Source of the DNA: Lysinibacillus sp. KCTC 33748
GTDB lineage: Bacteria > Bacillota > Bacilli > Bacillales_A > Planococcaceae
DNA: 64,000 nt
Assembly (NCBI RefSeq): GCF_002237755.1
Contig: NZ_MWSJ01000011.1
Coordinates: 62,001-126,000, forward strand
Direction: 5' to 3'
Position 1 is the first letter of the stretch, and the number at the start of each line of letters is the position of its first letter. The position numbers and the translations under genes are program-made. The notes under the pieces were generated by a model. It saw nothing but the letters and a program-made list of their open reading frames with translations, made no database searches and was not told the DNA's origin. This document shows positions 60,075 through 64,000 of this stretch, one piece after another.

Positions 60075-60508
60075 TCGCCAAGCAACAGTGCCATCAACTT
60101 TTCTTTTGAATGTAAAAAATCATCAAGCGTATAGCGATCTAAGACTGATAAATAAGCTTGTAATGCTTCATATAATACGCCTTTCAGCTGACATTCTGGT
60201 GCAATTTTGCATAGATTATTTTCTTTGTCAAAGCATTCGACAAGATGAAAATCCTCTTCTGTATGACGCACGATTTCTCCAATTGTAATGGTTTTTGGAT
60301 CAATCGCTAGGCGAATTCCTCCACCTCGTCCTCGAATCGTTTCAATATAGCCCAATAATCCAAGTTGATGTGTCACCTTCATTAAATGGTTTTTCGATAT
60401 ATTGTAAGCGTCAGAAATTTCTTGGATAGTTGATAATTGGCCTTCATCCTTTGCACCCAAATAAATGAGTGTTCGAAGAGAATAATCGGTGTATAAAGTT
60501 AAGCGCAT
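60071..60508 (-). CDS. nsrR: NsrR nitric-oxide-sensing repressor (Rrf2 family)
   Basis: 145 residues, the NsrR length. Winged helix TIQEISDAYNISKNHLMKVT near residue 28, wing RGRGGGIRLA, and three Cys at 92, 100 and 106 (ECFDKENNLCKIAPEC) that hold the Fe-S cluster. It should repress hmp, transcribed divergently from a shared region with palindromic sites, until NO destroys the cluster. Confidence 0.9.
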   Translation of the reverse strand: MRLTLYTDYSLRTLIYLGAKDEGQLSTIQEISDAYNISKNHLMKVTHQLGLLGYIETIRGRGGGIRLAIDPKTITIGEIVRHTEEDFHLVECFDKENNLCKIAPECQLKGVLYEALQAYLSVLDRYTLDDFLHSKEKLMALLLGE

Positions 60509-60587
60509 AAGAACACCCTACTTTCTATAGTTCAAAATAATTATAGCATTTTTACATTGAAGTATAATAAATTCAATACTTTTTTAA

Positions 60588-60646
60588 AGATGTATTTAAA
60601 ATACATTAATTATGTCCATTTTGTTAAAGATGTATTTTACATATTG
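60588..60646. promoter_or_regulatory. Candidate NsrR operators of hmp
   Basis: ATGTATTTAAAATACAT at 60590-60606 is a perfect 17-bp palindrome. A second related site, AAAGATGTATTTTACATATT, lies at 60627-60646. Both carry the ATGTATTT half site known for NsrR. They lie between nsrR and hmp, close to the hmp start. Confidence 0.82.
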
Positions 60647-60698
60647 CTTTAAGGAATTGATAGCGTTATATTGTAATCACGAAAGGATGGTATGCGAT

Positions 60699-61865
60699 AT
60701 GTTAAAACAAGAAACAGTACAAATTATTAAAGCGACAGTTCCTGTATTAGAAGTTCATGGAGTGGAGATTACTAAAACGTTTTACAAAAATATGTTTCAA
60801 GCTCATCCGGAATTATTAAATATTTTCAACCATACAAACCAAGAAAAAGGTCGCCAGCAAACAGCATTAGCAAACACAGTTTATGCTGCTGCGGTTCATA
60901 TTGAAAATTTAGAAGCTATTTTACCAGCGGTGATGTTAATTGCTCATAAACACCGTAGTTTAGGTATTTTACCTGAGCACTATCCAATTGTTGGAGAAAA
61001 CTTATTAAAAGCTATTAAAGAAGTGCTTGGTGATGCAGCAACAGATGATATTATTAATGCTTGGGCTGAAGCATATGGCGTCATTGCAGATATCTTCATT
61101 CAAGTAGAAGAAGAGCTATATCAAAAAGCTGAGCGTAATGGCGGTTGGCGCTTATTTAAACAACTGAAAGTGGCGAAAAAAGTAGTAGAAAGTGATCTTG
61201 TTACATCTATCTACTTTGAAAATGAAGACGGTTCGTCTCTACCAGCTTATGAGCCGGGTCAATATATCAGTATCCGTGTGAAAGTACCAGGCGAACAGTA
61301 TTTAATGAACCGTCAGTATACGCTTTCGCAAGCAAGTGCAGAAGACGGCTACCGTATTTCAGTGAAACGTGAAAGTGATCATACGCCAAATGGTAAAGTA
61401 TCTAACTTTATTCATGACGTATTAGAAGTGGGAGATTTAGTGGATGTAAGTGTTCCAGCAGGGCTATTTGTCTTAGAAGAAACTTCTACTCCTATTACGT
61501 TTATAAGCGGTGGTATCGGTGTAACACCATTGAATAGTATGCTGCAATCACTAACAGATGATGCGACAAACGAAGTGAGCTTTATCCAGTGTGCGCGCAA
61601 TGAAAAAGTTGTAGCATTTAGCGATGACATCAAAAAGAAAGTAAATGTGCTACCAAATGCAACATACACAGCGTTTTATTCGGATGAAAATAAGAAAGTC
61701 TCAAAAGAATTGTTAGCCGAAAAAGTAGCCGATAATGCAGATGTTTACGTATGTGGACCGGTTGGCTTTATGGAAGCAATCATTGAAAATTTACATGAGA
61801 TTGGCGTGAAAGACGAAAAAATTCATTATGAATTCTTTGGTCCAGCAATGCAGTTAGCCAAATAA
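60699..61865 (+). CDS. hmp: Flavohaemoglobin / nitric oxide dioxygenase
   Basis: 388 residues from ATG at 60699; GAAAGGA lies 11 bases upstream, and ATGs further upstream would lie in the operator region. Globin domain with proximal His in [11 protein letters not shown] (about residue 85), FAD site RQYTLSQAS, and NADPH site [13 protein letters not shown]. It converts NO and oxygen to nitrate in the cytosol. Confidence 0.95.
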   Translation: MLKQETVQIIKATVPVLEVHGVEITKTFYKNMFQAHPELLNIFNHTNQEKGRQQTALANTVYAAAVHIENLEAILPAVMLIAHKHRSLGILPEHYPIVGENLLKAIKEVLGDAATDDIINAWAEAYGVIADIFIQVEEELYQKAERNGGWRLFKQLKVAKKVVESDLVTSIYFENEDGSSLPAYEPGQYISIRVKVPGEQYLMNRQYTLSQASAEDGYRISVKRESDHTPNGKVSNFIHDVLEVGDLVDVSVPAGLFVLEETSTPITFISGGIGVTPLNSMLQSLTDDATNEVSFIQCARNEKVVAFSDDIKKKVNVLPNATYTAFYSDENKKVSKELLAEKVADNADVYVCGPVGFMEAIIENLHEIGVKDEKIHYEFFGPAMQLAK

Positions 61866-61875
61866 ATAACGATCT

Positions 61876-61927
61876 GCCCCCTTGTTATAAGAAGCAGTTT
61901 TCTGCACTTGTAGCAAGGGGTTTTTGT
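61876..61927 (+). terminator. Intrinsic terminator of hmp
   Basis: CCCCTTGTTATAAG and CTTGTAGCAAGGGG with an inner AGCAG...CTGC, then TTTTTG. Confidence 0.8.
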
Positions 61928-62002
61928 TGCGCAAATATGAAAAAAGTCATTGTATTTAAAATAGTAAAAAAAGTAATTGAATTCATAGTAAAACAAGTGG
62001 TA

Positions 62003-62034
62003 TTATACCCTATAAGAATACTAAGGTATTGGAA
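62003..62034. promoter_or_regulatory. Possible CstR site and promoter before the YeeE gene
   Basis: TATTATACCCTATAAGAATA then CTAAGGTAT contains ATACC and GGTAT half sites with a long gap, just before the YeeE-like start. Weaker than the site at 63531; listed because the gene is a likely CstR target. Confidence 0.3.
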
Positions 62035-62046
62035 GGGGAATGACGG

Positions 62047-63108
62047 ATGGTTCAAATGGTTATTACGGGACTTATTTGCGGAGCTTTACTTGGATTTGTT
62101 ATGCAACGTGGTCGTTTTTGCTTAACTGGCGGATTCCGCGATATGTATTTAACAAAAGATAACCGTATGTTTTACGCATTACTTATTGCAATAGCAATCC
62201 AAAGTGTGGGTGTATATACCTTAATTAGTTTAAAGGTATTTGAATTCAGTGCTGGTTCGCTACCGATCGTAGCTGTTATTGTTGGTTCGTTTATTTTTGG
62301 AATTGGCATTATTTTCGCAGGTGGTTGTGCAACAGGTACTTGGTATCGGGCAGGAGAAGGTTTACTTGGCAGCTGGATTGCATTAGCTGGTTATATGCTT
62401 GTAGCAGCAATGATGAAATCAGGCGTATTGTTGCCGATGGATACGGCTATTAAAGAAACGAAAATTGAAAGTAATTCTATTGCCGAGACAATTGGCGTAA
62501 ATAACTGGTTGATTATTACGATTTTTGTAGTAGTCGTTACATTTATCATTTACCGTGAGCTAAAGAAGCCACGAGTGAAAATCCCAGGGTTAAAGTCGAA
62601 AAAAACGGGATTAGCACATATTTTATTTGAAAAACGTTGGCATCCATTTATAACTGCAACACTTATTGGTGTGATTGCAACTTTAGCGTGGCCGTTAAGT
62701 GTTGCTACTGGACGCATAGGTGGGTTAGGCGTTACAACACCTTCTGCTAATATTTTGCAGTTTTTGGTGACAGGACAAATTAGCTTCATCAACTGGGGTG
62801 TTTTCCTAGTGCTAGGTATTTTCTTAGGATCATTATTCGCAGCAAAAATGAGTGGCGAATTTAGATTTCGTATTCCAGATACAAAAACGGCGATTAACAG
62901 CTTATGTGGTGGACTTATGATGGGGTTCGGTGCAGGTTTAGCAGGAGGATGCTCAATTGGTAATGGATTGGTGATGACAGCGATGATGACTTGGCAAGGA
63001 TGGATCTCATTAGGGTTTATGATTTTAGGTACATGGACTGCATCTTACTTTGTATTCGTTCGACCAAGTAAAAAAGCTAAGCAAGCTACAGAAATAATAC
63101 CCGCATAA
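62047..63108 (+). CDS. YeeE/YedE family thiosulfate/sulfur transporter
   Basis: 353 residues with about ten membrane segments. Two-repeat architecture: GRFCLTGGFRDMYLT near the start, GGCATGTWYRAGEG near residue 98, and GAGLAGGCSIGNGLV near residue 298, with the conserved Cys residues used to pass thiosulfate in YeeE. AAGGGGAATGA site. Followed after 17 bases by tusA, a common pairing. Confidence 0.88.
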   Translation: MVQMVITGLICGALLGFVMQRGRFCLTGGFRDMYLTKDNRMFYALLIAIAIQSVGVYTLISLKVFEFSAGSLPIVAVIVGSFIFGIGIIFAGGCATGTWYRAGEGLLGSWIALAGYMLVAAMMKSGVLLPMDTAIKETKIESNSIAETIGVNNWLIITIFVVVVTFIIYRELKKPRVKIPGLKSKKTGLAHILFEKRWHPFITATLIGVIATLAWPLSVATGRIGGLGVTTPSANILQFLVTGQISFINWGVFLVLGIFLGSLFAAKMSGEFRFRIPDTKTAINSLCGGLMMGFGAGLAGGCSIGNGLVMTAMMTWQGWISLGFMILGTWTASYFVFVRPSKKAKQATEIIPA

Positions 63109-63125
63109 AAAAGGAGTGCTTTCAT

Positions 63126-63350
63126 ATGAAAAAAATATTAGAAGTTATGGGAATGGTTTGTCCATTTCCTTTAGTAGAGGCAAAAGAAGCGATCAAAGGC
63201 TTAAATTCAGGCGATGAATTAGAAGTGCAATTTGATTGTACGCAAGGTACAGAATCCATTCCTCGTTGGGCAGCTGAAGAAGGGCACGAGGTAACGGAGT
63301 ATGAGCAAGTTGGCGATGCGGCTTGGACAATTACGATTAAAAAGAAATAA
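63126..63350 (+). CDS. tusA: TusA-like sulfur carrier
   Basis: 74 residues. The CPFP motif (Cys12, in MGMVCPFPLVEAKEAIKGL) is the persulfide-carrying site of TusA/SirA. AAAAGGAG site. Works with the YeeE-like transporter to receive sulfane sulfur in the cytosol. Confidence 0.9.
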   Translation: MKKILEVMGMVCPFPLVEAKEAIKGLNSGDELEVQFDCTQGTESIPRWAAEEGHEVTEYEQVGDAAWTITIKKK

Positions 63351-63361
63351 TTTAAAGTTTA

Positions 63362-63412
63362 AAAAAGCGAGAAATTCGATGATAGCATCGTCGAATTTCT
63401 CGCTTTTTTTTA
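63362..63412 (+). terminator. Intrinsic terminator
   Basis: AAAGCGAGAAATTCGA pairs perfectly with TCGAATTTCTCGCTTT, then TTTTT. Confidence 0.93.
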
Positions 63413-63524
63413 TGAAAAATTAAAGGGAGGTGTAGATAACTACTTGAGATTAACGGGGTAAAACGTTGATACAGAAGGGGTATAACATGGAAATGACGTT
63501 TAAGAAAAAATTAGAGCTTTCATG

Positions 63525-63553
63525 TTGACAATATACCTAATGGGGTATATCAT
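63525..63553 (+). promoter_or_regulatory. CstR-type operator within a promoter
   Basis: TTGACA (-35, 63525-63530) is followed at once by ATATACCTAATGGGGTATAT (63531-63550), an inverted repeat ATATACC/GGTATAT around a 6-base centre. CsoR/CstR repressors bind this kind of site. It overlaps the spacer and -10 region of the promoter for the CstR gene, so autoregulation is expected. Confidence 0.85.
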
Positions 63554-63604
63554 GAGTCTCGTAAGCAAGTTCAATCAATCGTTTTGAAAGGAGGCGTGAA
63601 CAGT

Positions 63605-63865
63605 ATGGCTTACGATGCAAAAGCAGCTAATCGAGTAAAGCGAATAGAAGGTCAATTGCGTGGTGTTTTACGCATGATGGAAGAAGAAAAAAACTGTAAA
63701 GATGTGATTACACAGCTATCTGCCGTGCGTTCTGCGGTTGATCGAACTATTGGAGTAATCGTTAGTGAAAATTTATTGGAGTGTGTAACGACTGCTGAAG
63801 GGGATGCGGGGAAGATGAATAACGCCATCCAAGAAGCAATGGATTTAGTCGTTAAAAGTAGATAG
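63605..63865 (+). CDS. cstR: CstR persulfide-sensing repressor (CsoR family)
   Basis: 86 residues from ATG at 63605, 10 bases after AAAGGAGG. DUF156 fold: NRVKRIEGQLRGVLRMMEEE, NCKDVITQLSAVRSAVDRTI. Cys31 and Cys60 are kept, but the copper-site His of CsoR is Asn (SENLLECV). Two Cys without the His is the CstR pattern, which senses sulfane sulfur by forming a di- or trisulfide. The flanking YeeE, TusA and rhodanese-like genes agree. Confidence 0.88.
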   Translation: MAYDAKAANRVKRIEGQLRGVLRMMEEEKNCKDVITQLSAVRSAVDRTIGVIVSENLLECVTTAEGDAGKMNNAIQEAMDLVVKSR

Positions 63866-63868
63866 ATT

Positions 63869-63890
63869 TTATATACCCTTAATAGTATTA
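63869..63890 (+). promoter_or_regulatory. Possible second CstR half site
   Basis: TATATACCCTTAATAGTATT before the rhodanese-like gene has one good ATACCC half and a degraded other half. Confidence 0.3.
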
Positions 63891-63908
63891 AGTTGGAGGC
63901 GATATTAC

Positions 63909-64000
63909 TTGGAAACATGGATTATACTTGCTGTTGTTATAGCATTTTTTGTTTGGCGAATGAAGCCAACGAAAGGGGTGCAGTCAATTTCAGCGGCGCA
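63909..64000 (+). CDS. Start of a membrane-anchored rhodanese-like gene (partial)
   Basis: TTG at 63909 after GGAGG. It encodes ETWIILAVVIAFFVWRMKPT then KGVQSISAA and leaves the window. One N-terminal membrane helix followed by KGVQ.IS is the usual beginning of anchored rhodanese-domain proteins in Bacillales. The catalytic Cys is beyond the edge, so the call depends on context. Confidence 0.6.
   Translation, partial: METWIILAVVIAFFVWRMKPTKGVQSISAA

Noticed and set aside
61937-62125. 62-codon plus-strand frame before the YeeE gene
   Set aside because: It overlaps the YeeE start in another frame, covers the promoter region and has no ribosome site or family.

Overview
The window looks like chromosome of a low-GC, spore-forming Bacillales bacterium, most like Lysinibacillus or a close relative. 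The pointers are strong AGGAGG ribosome sites, frequent TTG and GTG starts, two T-box leaders and a SAM riboswitch, a FosB enzyme (bacillithiol-dependent), a BpsA/BpsB alkylpyrone pair, a Btr/Feu-like siderophore locus, an NsrR-Hmp pair and a set of exosporium-like genes. The genus is inferred, not shown. No rRNA, tRNA, phage, transposase or CRISPR array was seen.

Layout. 1-8 kb: truncated DUF4272 gene, secreted erythromycin-esterase-family protein, YvyF-like/DUF2225 pair, HAD phosphatase, DedA protein, and a cyclase-family gene behind a SAM riboswitch. 8-12 kb: HxlR regulator divergent from an MFS exporter, then an aldo/keto reductase, with matching palindromes in the control regions. 12.5-18.7 kb: two-component system, BcrA-type ABC exporter and a second erythromycin-esterase-like protein, possibly an antibiotic or peptide stress unit. 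19-30 kb: mixed housekeeping and conserved hypothetical genes, including an endopeptidase-like DUF2268 protein, a deoxyinosine glycosylase, a PGFGPP-repeat protein and several broken genes. 30-36 kb: AraC regulator, Fur box, siderophore-binding lipoprotein, two permeases, ATPase and esterase for ferric siderophore import. 38.7-43.8 kb: candidate spore-surface cluster (BclB-like protein, 12-residue-repeat protein, Cys-rich protein, three-gene coiled-coil operon). 43.8-45.5 kb: bpsA-bpsB-like pair. 45.6-50.4 kb: leader peptide and attenuator, RsgA paralogue, FosB, HAD hydrolase, and T-box-controlled second-type methionyl-tRNA synthetase, which together read as an antibiotic-response neighbourhood. 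50.4-52.4 kb: T-box-controlled leuA. 53-60 kb: HAD, interrupted small membrane protein, chemoreceptor, DUF1648, OmdA-type, DUF1801, VOC and GNAT genes. 60-64 kb: NsrR/Hmp nitric oxide detoxification and a sulfane-sulfur unit (YeeE, TusA, CstR, start of a rhodanese-like gene) with a CstR-type operator.

Two families of short non-coding repeats, named A and B here, are scattered through the window. Family A has nested inverted repeats around a GTTGATTTCCGTTCCGGCTG core. One copy carries eight 37-bp tandem units. Family B is a mosaic of small hairpins with conserved loops and varying, self-complementary stems. One B copy interrupts a GNAT gene, one lies inside the siderophore operon and one sits between the metG T-box terminator and the metG start. 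A separate 21-bp periodic repeat occurs at two places.

Six genes appear broken by a stop, frameshift or insertion (near 19.6, 27.3, 29.3, 36.2, 37.3 and 54.0 kb). These may be real pseudogenes or, in part, assembly errors. All calls come from reading the sequence; no database search was run.
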